Assembly: GCA_964561605.1 (NCBI GenBank)
Contig: CAZLQD010000008.1
Location: forward strand, 13,827 to 77,826
From: JALUZX01 sp964561605
Lineage (GTDB): Bacteria > Planctomycetota > UBA1135 > JALUZX01
DNA length: 64,000 bases
Direction: 5' to 3'
Shown here: one piece after another, positions 16,876 to 25,045 of the stretch
How the letters are laid out: every line of letters begins with the position of its first letter
Position numbering within the stretch: the first letter of the stretch is position 1
Program-made: the position numbers and the translations under genes
The notes under the pieces: generated by a model
Databases searched by the model: none
Seen by the model: the letters and a program-made list of their open reading frames with translations, nothing else
Told to the model about the DNA's origin: nothing

Positions 16876-16906
16876 AGCCTCTCCCTCTCGAGACGAAGGG
16901 AGTGGC

Positions 16907-17689
16907 ATGCATCCTCTTGCGAGTATCGTGATCCTGGCGGTGGTCCAGGGATTGACCGAGTTCCTTCCCGTCTCCAGCTCGGGCCACCTGGAGATCCTGC
17001 GGGCCTTGACGGGACTGGAGGGCGATGCCGTGACCTTGGAAGTGGCCCTCCATCTGGGCACCTTCCTGGCGGTCCTCCTCTTTTTCCGGCGGCGGATCGG
17101 GGAGCTTCTCCTCCAGGCCTGGAAGGGAGAAGGAAAGGGGCGGCTCTGGCTCCTGGCCGTCGTGGTGGGGTCCGTGCCTGCCGGCCTGGCCGGGGTCTTC
17201 CTCAAGGACTGGTTCGAAGAGGCCTTCCAGAGCCTCCTCGTGGTTGGGATCTGCCTGGCCGTGACCGGCCTGGGGCTTCTCTTCCTCGGGGGGCCCCCCA
17301 AGGGGAAGGCCCGGAAGGAGCCGGGTCTCTTCCATGCCGTCCTTGTGGGCGTCGCCCAGGCCTTCGCCATCCTTCCGGGGATCTCCCGATCGGGATCCAC
17401 CATCGTGGCGGGTATGCGGTCCGGCCTGGACAGGAGGACTGCCGGGGAGTTTTCTTTTTTCCTCTCTCTGCCCGCCGTGGGGGGGGCGGTCCTCCTTCAA
17501 GTCCTCCATGCAGGGAAGACCCAGAATCCCCTCTGGTACATGTTCGTCGGCGTGGCCGTCTCGGCCCTGGTGGGCTACCTCTCCCTGGGCTTTCTCATGT
17601 GGATCCTGGACAAGGGGCGCCTCAGGGTCTTCGGTCCCTGGTGCCTGGCCGCCTCGGCCTCGGCCTTTCTACTCTACTTCCTGGCCTGA
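16907..17689 (+). CDS. uppP: Undecaprenyl-diphosphatase (UppP/BacA)
   Basis: A 260-residue, eight-helix membrane enzyme that dephosphorylates undecaprenyl diphosphate, recycling the lipid carrier for peptidoglycan and other surface polymers. The two family motifs are present: QGLTEFLPVSSSGHLEI near residue 13, containing the catalytic Glu and Ser cluster, and PGISRSGSTI near residue 160, containing the Arg. The length fits the family. The ATG at 16907 has GAAGGGAG about five bases upstream and matches the usual N-terminus, so the in-frame upstream ATG at 16850 was not used. A secreted peptidoglycan amidase is encoded convergently 11 bases downstream. The presence of UppP and an amidase is consistent with a peptidoglycan cell wall. 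Confidence 0.96.
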   Translation: MHPLASIVILAVVQGLTEFLPVSSSGHLEILRALTGLEGDAVTLEVALHLGTFLAVLLFFRRRIGELLLQAWKGEGKGRLWLLAVVVGSVPAGLAGVFLKDWFEEAFQSLLVVGICLAVTGLGLLFLGGPPKGKARKEPGLFHAVLVGVAQAFAILPGISRSGSTIVAGMRSGLDRRTAGEFSFFLSLPAVGGAVLLQVLHAGKTQNPLWYMFVGVAVSALVGYLSLGFLMWILDKGRLRVFGPWCLAASASAFLLYFLA

Positions 17690-17700
17690 AGGCCCGGGGG

Positions 17701-18771
17701 TCAGGTGTCCAGGGAGAGCTTCCTCCTGAGCCGGTTGATCGCCTCCTGGCCCCGGCGGCCGGGGCAGGCCGTGTTCTTGAGCTCCCTGTGGGTGTAGATC
17801 CGGCTTGCCGGAATCTTGTAGCGCTTCATCAGGTAGCGCAGGAGCTTTTCCAGGCCCCGCATCTGGGCGGGCGGGGGGGTGTGGCCCTGGAAGTCTCCGA
17901 GGAGGCAGATTCCGATGTTTCCCTTGTTGAGGGCGTGGTTGCCGGCGTGGGCCCCTTGGTAACGGAGACTCCGTCCCTCCCAGATCCCTCCTGCAGGATC
18001 CACGAAGAAGTGGTATCCCACGTCGGCCCAGCCTTCGCCGTTGGTGTACTTGTGCTTGTGGTTCTTCTGGATGGCCCGGATCTGGGCGCGCACGCCGCTC
18101 CAGGAGGGATCGGGGCATGGGAATCCGCTGTGGTGGATGGTGATCCGGTAGGCCCTGCCCATGGGGCGGACCTTCGACAGGTCCGTCGGGCGGGCGCCCC
18201 ATTCCCGGCGCGTGTGGATCTTCAGGGCCGCCGGGGCAGGGTGGGCCTTCTTCTTTCCGAAGGTGGTCTTCCTTCCCAGGGAGAGGTCTTCCTTGAAGGA
18301 ACGGAGCCTGGCCAGGAGGGCCGGATCCATGGTCTCCTTCCGGGCCTGTTCCAGGCTCCATCGGGCCCTGCCTGGGAGTTCCAGGGCGGAGAAGGCCAGG
18401 GCCTTGCCGTACCAGGCCACGGCCTCCTGTTCCTTGGAGAGCCCCGGAAGCAGAAGGGCCTGGTCCAGCTCCTCCTTCGCCCTGTCGGGTCGCCTGACTC
18501 TGAGGTAGAGGAAGGCCCTCCTCACCCTGGTCCGGAAGGAGGGAGGTTCCTTTCCCAGGCTTTCCAGCTCCTTCCAGTTCGTCGGGGATCCCGGGGCTTC
18601 CAGGCGGTTCAGGTCAGGTGCGGGAGACCAGGCGGCCCTCTCCCCTCCCTGGCCGAGCCACTGGTCCGGGTTCCTTCCCGGGCTCTGGCAAGAAGGAAAG
18701 AGAAGAAGGGCTCCCGCCAGGAGCGCCCAAGCCGGGGGCAGGGAAGACAGGAACTTGGTGAAACCGCCCAT
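17701..18771 (-). CDS. N-acetylmuramoyl-L-alanine amidase lipoprotein (Amidase_2/PGRP fold)
   Basis: The 356-residue protein starts MGGFTKFLSSLPPAWALLAGALLLFPSC, a lipoprotein signal, which sets the start at 18771. Residues ~50-180 are helical, TPR-like (GLSKEQEAVAWYGKALAF). The catalytic domain covers the last ~165 residues: RREWGARP at its start, the zinc ligand His in ITIHHSG, GYHFFVD, then HRELKNTACPG with the second His and the Cys ligand. This is the T7-lysozyme/PGRP fold that cleaves the amide between MurNAc and L-Ala in peptidoglycan. It is a membrane-anchored periplasmic wall hydrolase. It converges on uppP with only an 11-base gap. Confidence 0.93.
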   Translation of the reverse strand: MGGFTKFLSSLPPAWALLAGALLLFPSCQSPGRNPDQWLGQGGERAAWSPAPDLNRLEAPGSPTNWKELESLGKEPPSFRTRVRRAFLYLRVRRPDRAKEELDQALLLPGLSKEQEAVAWYGKALAFSALELPGRARWSLEQARKETMDPALLARLRSFKEDLSLGRKTTFGKKKAHPAPAALKIHTRREWGARPTDLSKVRPMGRAYRITIHHSGFPCPDPSWSGVRAQIRAIQKNHKHKYTNGEGWADVGYHFFVDPAGGIWEGRSLRYQGAHAGNHALNKGNIGICLLGDFQGHTPPPAQMRGLEKLLRYLMKRYKIPASRIYTHRELKNTACPGRRGQEAINRLRRKLSLDT

Positions 18772-18940
18772 GCAATCCTCCAGGGAGGGGAGTGTATCGG
18801 CCCGGTCCTCCCGGGTCCAATCCCGGCCTTCCCGGGCCCGGCGGAAAGATTTTCCCACCCCCCGGGAGGGGCGGGAAAAATTTCCTCACCTTCCGGGGGA
18901 CCGGGAGGGCAAAGGGCCCGGGGAAGGTTTCCCCTGGGGC

Positions 18941-18956
18941 CGGCACTTTCTTTGCA
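18941..18956 (+). promoter_or_regulatory. Sigma-54 (-24/-12) promoter for the kinase/activator operon
   Basis: CGGCAC-TTTCT-TTGCA matches the sigma-54 consensus TGGCAC-N5-TTGC(A/T) at every position but the first, with the invariant GG and GC dinucleotides 12 bases apart. Transcription would begin near 18967, leaving a leader of about 40 bases before the kinase ATG at 19006. The operon encodes a sigma-54 activator, so autoregulation is likely. Confidence 0.75.
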
Positions 18957-19005
18957 GTAGAAAAGTCCTACCGGCGGGCTTCCCGGGGCGGGGAAAAAAA
19001 CGGTC

Positions 19006-20295
19006 ATGAGAATCCGCGATCTGTTCCTCTTGGTCCTGGTCCTCCTCGGCGTGGGCGCCTGGGAGGTCCTGGGCTTTACCTACTACACCCGGGCCCACCA
19101 GGAGGAGCACCGGAGGTTGGGGAACCTCCTCCTCTCCTCGGTGGAGGGGATCCTCCATCTGGCCAGCCGGCGGGGCATGTATTCCCCCTCGGAGACGGCC
19201 CAAGTCCTGGAGGAGAAAGGGAAGAGGCTGGGGATTCTCTTCGTGGGACTCCGGGACGAGAAGGGGAACTGGCTCGTGAAGGCCGGGAAGGAGGGCCTGC
19301 CCGGGGAGGAGGGGGTCTCCTTCACCCGGGTGACCAGGTCCTTCCAACCCAAGAAACCTCAATCCGGCCTGGGGCAGGGGCCCCCCAGGAGGCCTCCTTG
19401 GGCTCCTTCCTGGGAGGGGTGGAAGGAGTTTCCTCCCGGGCCCCTCACCTTGGTCCTGGAGTATCCCAGGAAGGAACTGGAGGCCCACCTTGCCTGGGGC
19501 CTCAGGAAGACCCTCCTGGAGAGCGCCGGGATCGTCCTGGCCCTGGTCTTCTTCTTTCTCTTTCATGCCGGCCGGGTGGGAGCGGCCCGCCTGGAAGCCC
19601 AGATCCAGGCCAGGGACGAGAGGATCCGGTCCATGACCTTCCTGGGGCGGCTTGCGGCGGGGCTGGTCCACGAGACCAAGAACCCTCTGGCCTCCATCCG
19701 GGGGTTGGCGACCCTCCTCTCCTCGGGGGACCTGGAAGGGCAGGAGGCGAAGGCCGCATTGGCCCGCCTGGTGGAAGAGGCGGACCGGGCCGTGGCCAGG
19801 CTGGACGAATTTCTCCTGGTGAGCAGGCCCTCGGAGCTCAGGCTCGAGGAGACGGACCTGAAGTCCCTCTTGGAGGAACTGGTGGAGATCGTGGAGCCCG
19901 AGATCCAAGGGAAGGGTGCGAGCCTGAGACTCTCGGGGCCTTCCCTCCGGGTCCAGGCGGACCCGGAACAGGCCCGCCGCCTCTTTCTCAATCTCCTCTT
20001 GAACGCCGCCGCCTTCGTCCCGGAAGGAGGAAATGTCCGGGTCCGCCTGGAGAAGACCGGGGAAGGGGGGCGGGTCGTAGTGGAAGACGACGGACCTGGG
20101 GTTCCGAAGGAGATCGAAGAGACTCTCTTCGAGCCCTACGTCTCCCGCCGGCCCGGCGGAAGCGGGCTGGGCCTGGCCATCTCCAAGAGAATCGCCTTGG
20201 AGCACGGCTGGGACCTGAGGCACGAGAGGCCGGCCGGGGGAGGCGCCAGGATGGTGGTGGAATGCCGGAATGCGGATGAGGGGCCGCGGGTATGA
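19006..20295 (+). CDS. Sensor histidine kinase of an NtrB/ZraS-type two-component system
   Basis: A 429-residue membrane kinase. Helices at residues ~5-25 and ~170-190 flank an extracytoplasmic sensor region of about 140 residues. The dimerisation domain carries the phospho-acceptor His222 in LVHETKNPLASIRG, the H-box form typical of kinases paired with sigma-54 activators. The ATP-binding domain shows the N-box (FLNLLLNAAAF), G1 (VEDDGPGVP) and G2 (GSGLGLAISKRI). Its stop overlaps the start of the response regulator as ATGA, so the two are a cognate pair. The sensor part has no family I recognise, so the signal is unknown. Expression probably starts from the sigma-54 promoter just upstream. 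Confidence 0.94.
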   Translation: MRIRDLFLLVLVLLGVGAWEVLGFTYYTRAHQEEHRRLGNLLLSSVEGILHLASRRGMYSPSETAQVLEEKGKRLGILFVGLRDEKGNWLVKAGKEGLPGEEGVSFTRVTRSFQPKKPQSGLGQGPPRRPPWAPSWEGWKEFPPGPLTLVLEYPRKELEAHLAWGLRKTLLESAGIVLALVFFFLFHAGRVGAARLEAQIQARDERIRSMTFLGRLAAGLVHETKNPLASIRGLATLLSSGDLEGQEAKAALARLVEEADRAVARLDEFLLVSRPSELRLEETDLKSLLEELVEIVEPEIQGKGASLRLSGPSLRVQADPEQARRLFLNLLLNAAAFVPEGGNVRVRLEKTGEGGRVVVEDDGPGVPKEIEETLFEPYVSRRPGGSGLGLAISKRIALEHGWDLRHERPAGGGARMVVECRNADEGPRV

Positions 20296-21629
20296 CTTCC
20301 ATGGAGGAATTCACCGTTCTCGTGGTGGACGACGAAGGGGCGCACAGGGAGATCCTGGCCCGGGTCCTCGCAAGGAAGGGTCCACGTGTCCTCAAGGCCT
20401 CTTCGGGGGAGGAAGCCCTGGCCGTCCTGGAACGGGAGAGCCCGGCCCTGGTCTTCCTGGACGTGAAGATGCCGGGGATGAGCGGGATCGACGTCCTCGA
20501 GGAAATGCGGAAGAGAGGCATCGACTCCAGGGTGATCGTCCTCACGGCCTTCGCCGAGGTGGAGGACGCCGTCCGGGCCATGAAGCTCGGGGCCTCGGAC
20601 TACCTTCGGAAGCCCCTGGACCTGGCCTGGGTGGAGGACCTCCTGGAGGAGTTCCTCGGCGCAGGTCCCCGGGAGGAGGAGGGGGACCTTCCTCACCCCC
20701 TTCCGGAGGGGATCCTGGCGGAGTCCCCTTCCATGCGGCAGGTCCTGAGAGAGGCGGCGGCCGCCTCCGAGACGGACGTTCCCATCCTCCTCCTGGGAGA
20801 GTCCGGCACGGGAAAGGAGGTCCTGGCTTCCCTGATCCACTCCTGGAGCCGAAGGAGGGGTGGGCCTTTCGTAGCCTTGAACCTTGCAGCCTTTCCCGAA
20901 GGGCTCGTGGAGAGCGAGCTCTTCGGCCACGAGAAGGGAGCCTTCACCGGGGCGGTTTCCAGGAAGGAGGGCCACCTGGAGAACGCCCGCGGCGGCACCC
21001 TCTTCCTGGACGAGATCGGCGAGCTCCCTCCCGCCGTACAACCTAAATTGTTACGGGTCCTGGAGAGCCGGAGGTCCTACCGGGTGGGCGGAAAGGAGGA
21101 GGTGGAACTGGATTTCCGGCTCGTTACGGCCACGAACAGGAACCTCGAGAAGGAGGTGGAGGCAGGCCGCTTCCGCATGGATCTCTATTACCGGATCGCC
21201 GTCATCGAGATCGAGATTCCTCCCCTGCGGGAGAGGAAGGAGGAGATCCTTCCCCTGGCCCGCCTCTTCTGCGATCTCTATTCCAGCAAGCCCAAGTCGC
21301 TCTCCCAGGCCACGATGGATCGCCTTCTGGCCTACGATTGGCCTGGAAACGTGCGGGAACTCAAGAACTGCATGCAAAGGGCGTGCATCCTCTCGCCGGG
21401 AGACTGGATCCTCCCGGAACACCTTCCACCAAGAGTGGCTGGCGGGGAGGGAAGTCCCCTGGGCCCTTCGAAGGAAGAAGGACCTGTGGAACCCCTGGAA
21501 GAAGTGGAAAAACGGGCCATCCTTGAGGCCGTCCGCAAGTGCGGGGGGAACAAGAGCAAAGCCGCCAGGGAACTCGGGATCTCCCGGAAGAAGCTGACCT
21601 ACAAGCTCAAAGAATACGGCGTGGAGTAG
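20292..21629 (+). CDS. Sigma-54-dependent response regulator (NtrC family)
   Basis: The 445-residue protein has the full NtrC layout. The receiver domain carries the phospho-acceptor D57 in VFLDVKMPG and the Lys in LRKPLD. The AAA+ domain has Walker A GESGTGKE, the sigma-54 contact loop GAFTGA, Walker B GTLFLDEIGE and the arginine-finger region. A C-terminal Fis-type helix-turn-helix (NKSKAARELGISRKKLTYKL) follows. Phosphorylated by the kinase encoded immediately upstream, it should hydrolyse ATP to open sigma-54 promoters. The only sigma-54 promoter I see in the window is that of its own operon, so positive autoregulation is plausible. The structured repeat array begins about 100 bases after its stop. 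Confidence 0.96.
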   Translation: MTSMEEFTVLVVDDEGAHREILARVLARKGPRVLKASSGEEALAVLERESPALVFLDVKMPGMSGIDVLEEMRKRGIDSRVIVLTAFAEVEDAVRAMKLGASDYLRKPLDLAWVEDLLEEFLGAGPREEEGDLPHPLPEGILAESPSMRQVLREAAAASETDVPILLLGESGTGKEVLASLIHSWSRRRGGPFVALNLAAFPEGLVESELFGHEKGAFTGAVSRKEGHLENARGGTLFLDEIGELPPAVQPKLLRVLESRRSYRVGGKEEVELDFRLVTATNRNLEKEVEAGRFRMDLYYRIAVIEIEIPPLRERKEEILPLARLFCDLYSSKPKSLSQATMDRLLAYDWPGNVRELKNCMQRACILSPGDWILPEHLPPRVAGGEGSPLGPSKEEGPVEPLEEVEKRAILEAVRKCGGNKSKAARELGISRKKLTYKLKEYGVE

Positions 21630-21731
21630 GAGGCCGTCCTGTTCTCACCGGATCCGGAGAGGCGGGAGATTCCGGCGACATCTCCTCGTTGCCGGCCAAT
21701 GCAGGCGGGGGCTCCCTTTCGGGTTTTCGCC

Positions 21732-22443
21732 GCTCCCCGGGCGTCCTCGGGCTTCGATTTCCTCGTCAGCCCCTGCCGGCGGGGAAGCCTGTTCGAAGAA
21801 CAGGATTCCCCGACGTCAGGGGAGTGGGTGGCAGTTCGAAGGGTTTTGTTTGGCGCTATCGATTCTGTTGCCACTCCCCGGGCGTCTCGGGCATGTCACT
21901 TCGTTCCATGCCCGAGCCGGCCGGGGCTAACGGGGGGATTCGATTTCCTCGTCAGCCCCTGCCGGCGGGTATGTGCAGCTCGAAGAGCTGCAACATGCCC
22001 GACGTCAGGGGGAGTCTGGGTCTTCGCGGGGGTGTTTTGTGGCGCTTTTGTTGCTGGAGCCACTCCCCGGGCGTCTCGGGCATGTCACTGCGTTCCATGC
22101 CCGAGCCGGCCGGGGCTAACGGGGGGGGGAGATTCCCCGACGTCAGGGGGAGTCTGGGCGCTCGTAGTTTGGGGGCGTTGTTTTGTGGCGCTTTCGATGC
22201 TGGAGCCACTCCCCGGACGTCTCGGGCATGTCACTTCGTTCCATGCCCGAGCCGGCAGGGGCTAACGAGGGGGAAAAATGGGGGGAGTGGGTGTTCGGGA
22301 GTTGGGGGTGTTGCTTTGTGGCGCTTTCGATGTTGGAGCCACTCCCCGGGCGCTGGGCCTCCCGGGGCTTTTCCCCTTGTCTCCTCCTTCCGCCCTTTCC
22401 AAGATGAAAGGTTCGAAGGAGAGCCCATCGAAAGGAGCGACTC
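21732..22443. repeat. Array of structured intergenic repeats with terminal and internal inverted repeats
   Basis: This gene-less stretch (21630-22443) is built from related units. The boundary GCCACTCCCCGGGCGTC recurs at about 21870, 22059, 22205 and 22338, giving periods of 189, 146 and 133 bases, with a diverged version at 21732. A core GCCGG(C)(C/A)GGGGCT(A/G)ACG occurs forward at 21916, 22105 and 22251 and inverted at 21764 and 21950. Units end in GACGTCAGGGG(G)AGT, the inverse of the left boundary. A spacer of the type TTTTGTGGCGCTTTCGATGCTGGA recurs between units. Hairpins include CTCGGGCATG...CATGCCCGAG in three units and long GAA-loop stems at 21781-21811 and 21966-22001. It resembles a REP/BIME or MITE-like family. 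The sulfatase RBS (AAAGGAG) lies in the last bases. Confidence 0.85.
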
Positions 22444-24402
22444 ATGGGACGTGTCGACAGGCGTGAGTTTCTCGGGCTCCTGGCGCAGGGGTCCGCCCTG
22501 GCCGGGATTTCGAGTTGTGCCTCTTTTTCCCGGGGGAGCAAGGGCGCGGGGAAAAGGCCCAACATCATCTTCATCATGAGCGACGACCACGCCGCCCACG
22601 CCTTGAGTTGCTACGGGAGCCGGATCAACAAGACACCCCACCTGGACCGGATCGCCCGGGAGGGCATGCGCTTCGAGCATTGCTACGCCACCAACTCCCT
22701 TTGCGGGCCGAGCAGGGCCACCATCCTCACGGGTAAGTACAACCACATCAACGGCCTGAGGAACAACCGGGAGATCTTCGACAACCGGCAGGTGGTCTTC
22801 CCCATGCTCCTTCGGTCCCACGGCTACCAGACCGCCATGATCGGGAAGTGGCATCTCAAGTGCGAACCCAAGGGCTTCGACTACTGGAACGTCCTCCCCG
22901 GCCAGGGACGCTACCACGACCCCGTCCTCATCGAGATGGGCCGGAGGAAGGTGGTGAAGGGATACGTGACGGACCTCCTCACGGACTTCGCCATCGATTT
23001 TCTCGAGAAGAAGCGGGACCCGGCGAAACCCTTCCTTCTCATGCTTCACCACAAGGCGCCCCATCGGAACTGGCAACCCGACAAGAAACACGCCCACATG
23101 TACGATGGGGTGAAGATCCCCACACCGCCCACCTTCGACGACGACCATTCCCACAGGGCCAGCCCGGCCAGGACCTGCGACATGTCCGTCCTGAAGACCC
23201 TGACCCGCAACGACGTGAAGGCCGATCCTCCTCCCGGGCTCTCCGAACACGAGCTCAAGGTCTGGAAGTACGAACGTTTCATCAAGGACTACCTGAGGTG
23301 CATCGCCTCGGTGGACGAAAACGTAGGCCGCCTCCTGGACTACCTGGACCGGTCCGGCCTGGCGGAGAACACCATGGTGGTCTACACCTCGGACCAGGGC
23401 TTCTTCCTCGGGGACCACGGCTGGTTCGACAAGCGGTTCTTCTACGAAGAATCGGACAAGATGCCCTTGTTGATCCGTTTCCCCGGGAAGGTGAAGGCCG
23501 GGTCCGTGAACACCGACCTGGTCTCCAACGTGGACTTCGCTCCCACCTTCCTCGACCTGGCGGGGGTTCCCATCCCTTCGGACATGCAGGGACGGAGCTT
23601 CAAGCCGATCCTCTTCGGTCACACCCCGGCGGATTGGCGCAAGTCCTTCTATTATCATTACTACGAATTTCCCGCCGAGCACAAGGTGCGCCGCCACTAC
23701 GGCGTCCGCACGAAGAGATACAAACTGATCCACTACTACCGGATCGGCGAGTGGGAACTCTTCGACCTGGAGAAGGATCCCCACGAACTCAACAGCGTGT
23801 ACGACGATCCCGCCTACGCCGGGGTGCGGAAGCGCCTGAAGGCCGAGCTGAGGAGACTCCGGCGGGAGCTGAAGGACCGCACGGGGGTCCCGGGTGAACC
23901 CTGCCATCCGGACTTCGCCGCCACCCCCAGGGCCTATGTGCGGACCGCCCGGGAAGGATACTGGGTCTCCAGCCTGGAGAGGGGCTACGCCCTGAAGAAG
24001 CTCGCCTCGCCCCTGAGAGGGAAGGTCCGGTTGAGCTGCGAGGTGAAACCCCTCCTTTCCTGGGGGCCCCGCAACGCCTTCCTCGTCTTCGGTCCCGCCT
24101 TGGAGCCGGACCGGCTTCTTTCCTGCGGGATCTTCTTCCGGACGGGGGAGCTCGTGGTCCGCCTGGGGGATCCCCGTTCTCCCGAGGCCAGGAAAGTCCT
24201 GAAAGTCGGGCCTTTCCGGGGGAAGAAGCCCTTCCTGCTCCAGGTGGAGGTGGACCTCTCCTCGGGCAAGGTGACCGTCAGGGCGGGAGAAAAGAAGAAA
24301 GTCCTGGAAGTTCCCCTTGAACTCCCCTGGAAGGAGATCCGCTACCTGGGCTACGGGGTGGATCAGACCCAGACTTCCTTCACCCCCATCCAGGTGGGCT
24401 GA
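22444..24402 (+). CDS. Tat-exported sulfatase with C-terminal beta-sandwich extension
   Basis: A 652-residue protein with a twin-arginine signal (DRREFLGLLAQGSALAG) followed by a possible lipobox (GISSC). The alkaline-phosphatase-fold domain opens with the metal-binding IIFIMSDDH. It has the formylglycine motif CGPSRATILTG with the modifiable Cys at residue 87, so the enzyme needs a formylglycine-generating enzyme. Later come GKWHLK and the second metal site TSDQGFFLGDHGW. The last ~150 residues (from about LSCEVKPLL) form a beta-rich module resembling a laminin-G or carbohydrate-binding domain. It probably removes sulfate from a polysaccharide or glycan outside the cytoplasm. Sulfatases of this group are greatly expanded in Planctomycetes. 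Substrate is not deducible. Confidence 0.95.
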   Translation: MGRVDRREFLGLLAQGSALAGISSCASFSRGSKGAGKRPNIIFIMSDDHAAHALSCYGSRINKTPHLDRIAREGMRFEHCYATNSLCGPSRATILTGKYNHINGLRNNREIFDNRQVVFPMLLRSHGYQTAMIGKWHLKCEPKGFDYWNVLPGQGRYHDPVLIEMGRRKVVKGYVTDLLTDFAIDFLEKKRDPAKPFLLMLHHKAPHRNWQPDKKHAHMYDGVKIPTPPTFDDDHSHRASPARTCDMSVLKTLTRNDVKADPPPGLSEHELKVWKYERFIKDYLRCIASVDENVGRLLDYLDRSGLAENTMVVYTSDQGFFLGDHGWFDKRFFYEESDKMPLLIRFPGKVKAGSVNTDLVSNVDFAPTFLDLAGVPIPSDMQGRSFKPILFGHTPADWRKSFYYHYYEFPAEHKVRRHYGVRTKRYKLIHYYRIGEWELFDLEKDPHELNSVYDDPAYAGVRKRLKAELRRLRRELKDRTGVPGEPCHPDFAATPRAYVRTAREGYWVSSLERGYALKKLASPLRGKVRLSCEVKPLLSWGPRNAFLVFGPALEPDRLLSCGIFFRTGELVVRLGDPRSPEARKVLKVGPFRGKKPFLLQVEVDLSSGKVTVRAGEKKKVLEVPLELPWKEIRYLGYGVDQTQTSFTPIQVG

Positions 24403-24420
24403 CTCTCCGGAACGGCCCGT

Positions 24421-24457
24421 GACGAGGGGCGGTCCGCCTTGCGGGCCGCCCCTCGTC
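24421..24457 (+). terminator. Strong hairpin after the sulfatase gene
   Basis: GACGAGGGGCGG and CCGCCCCTCGTC form a perfect 12-bp stem, extended by TCCGC/GCGGG (with one wobble) around a CTT loop, 19 bases beyond the sulfatase stop. No U-tract follows. It is probably a terminator or a 3'-end stabiliser that separates the sulfatase from the regulatory genes. Confidence 0.6.
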
Positions 24458-24586
24458 CACATGGCTCAACTTGGGGTTCTCTTCCTGCCGATCCAAGAGG
24501 TTGGAGTTCCGGCCGTCGTGGCCGGCAAGGCGTTCGAAAACCGGAAGGGCGGCGGGGTCCCTTTCCGGGTGACCAGGTTGGGATTC

Positions 24587-25045
24587 ATGAGCAAGCGGGT
24601 CGCGCTGGAAATCCAGGGGGAGCTCGATGCGCTCCACTTGATCTGGACCCTCCTGGACCAGGTCATGGGGGGCATCTCCGATCCACCCCCTCCGAAGCAG
24701 GAGCGCTACAACACCCTGGTTGCGGTCCAGGAGGCCGTCACCAACGTGTTGCGCCATTCCTACGGCGGCGACCTCTCCCGGCCTTTCCGTGTCGAGTTGG
24801 TCATCGAGGGAAACCGCCTGACCATCACCCTCGTCGATTTCGGCCCGCCTTTCGATCCCACCGTCGTCGAGGTCCAACCCGACGAGAGCAAGCCCGGAGA
24901 GGGGGGATACGGCATCTTCTTCATGCGAACCGTAATGAACCAGATCCGGTATTCCCGCGAGGACGGGGCCAACATCCTGGTTATGGTCAAGATCTTCACT
25001 CCCGAGCCTTCCCCGGCCGGGTCCGTCGAGGGGGAGAAGGCATGA
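24587..25045 (+). CDS. RsbW-like serine kinase / anti-sigma factor (HATPase_c_2)
   Basis: A 152-residue stand-alone GHKL ATPase of the RsbW/SpoIIAB type. The N-box VQEAVTNVLRHSY supplies the catalytic Glu and Asn, DFGPPFDP is the G1 box and GGYGIFFMR the G2 box. Such proteins bind a sigma factor or phosphorylate a STAS antagonist. The start MSKRVALEIQGE is chosen by family alignment; upstream in-frame residues have no pattern. The stop overlaps the ATG of the PP2C phosphatase gene (ATGA), and a receiver protein gene follows, forming a partner-switching module. No STAS protein or sigma factor is encoded nearby, so the target is missing from the window. Confidence 0.9.
   Translation: MSKRVALEIQGELDALHLIWTLLDQVMGGISDPPPPKQERYNTLVAVQEAVTNVLRHSYGGDLSRPFRVELVIEGNRLTITLVDFGPPFDPTVVEVQPDESKPGEGGYGIFFMRTVMNQIRYSREDGANILVMVKIFTPEPSPAGSVEGEKA

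Noticed and set aside
21732..22443. CRISPR array
   Set aside because: Repeat units are 133-189 bases with internal palindromes and unequal length, spacers are themselves similar, and no cas genes are nearby.
21732..22443. Integron attC sites
   Set aside because: Variable hairpins inside conserved ends are reminiscent of attC, but the RYYYAAC/GTTRRRY core pair is absent and no cassette genes or integrase are present.
21539..22579. Open frames running through the repeat array
   Set aside because: Their repetitive peptides (PGVSGMSLRSMPEPAGAN) are translations of the DNA repeats, and no frame is conserved between units because the periods (189, 146, 133) vary.
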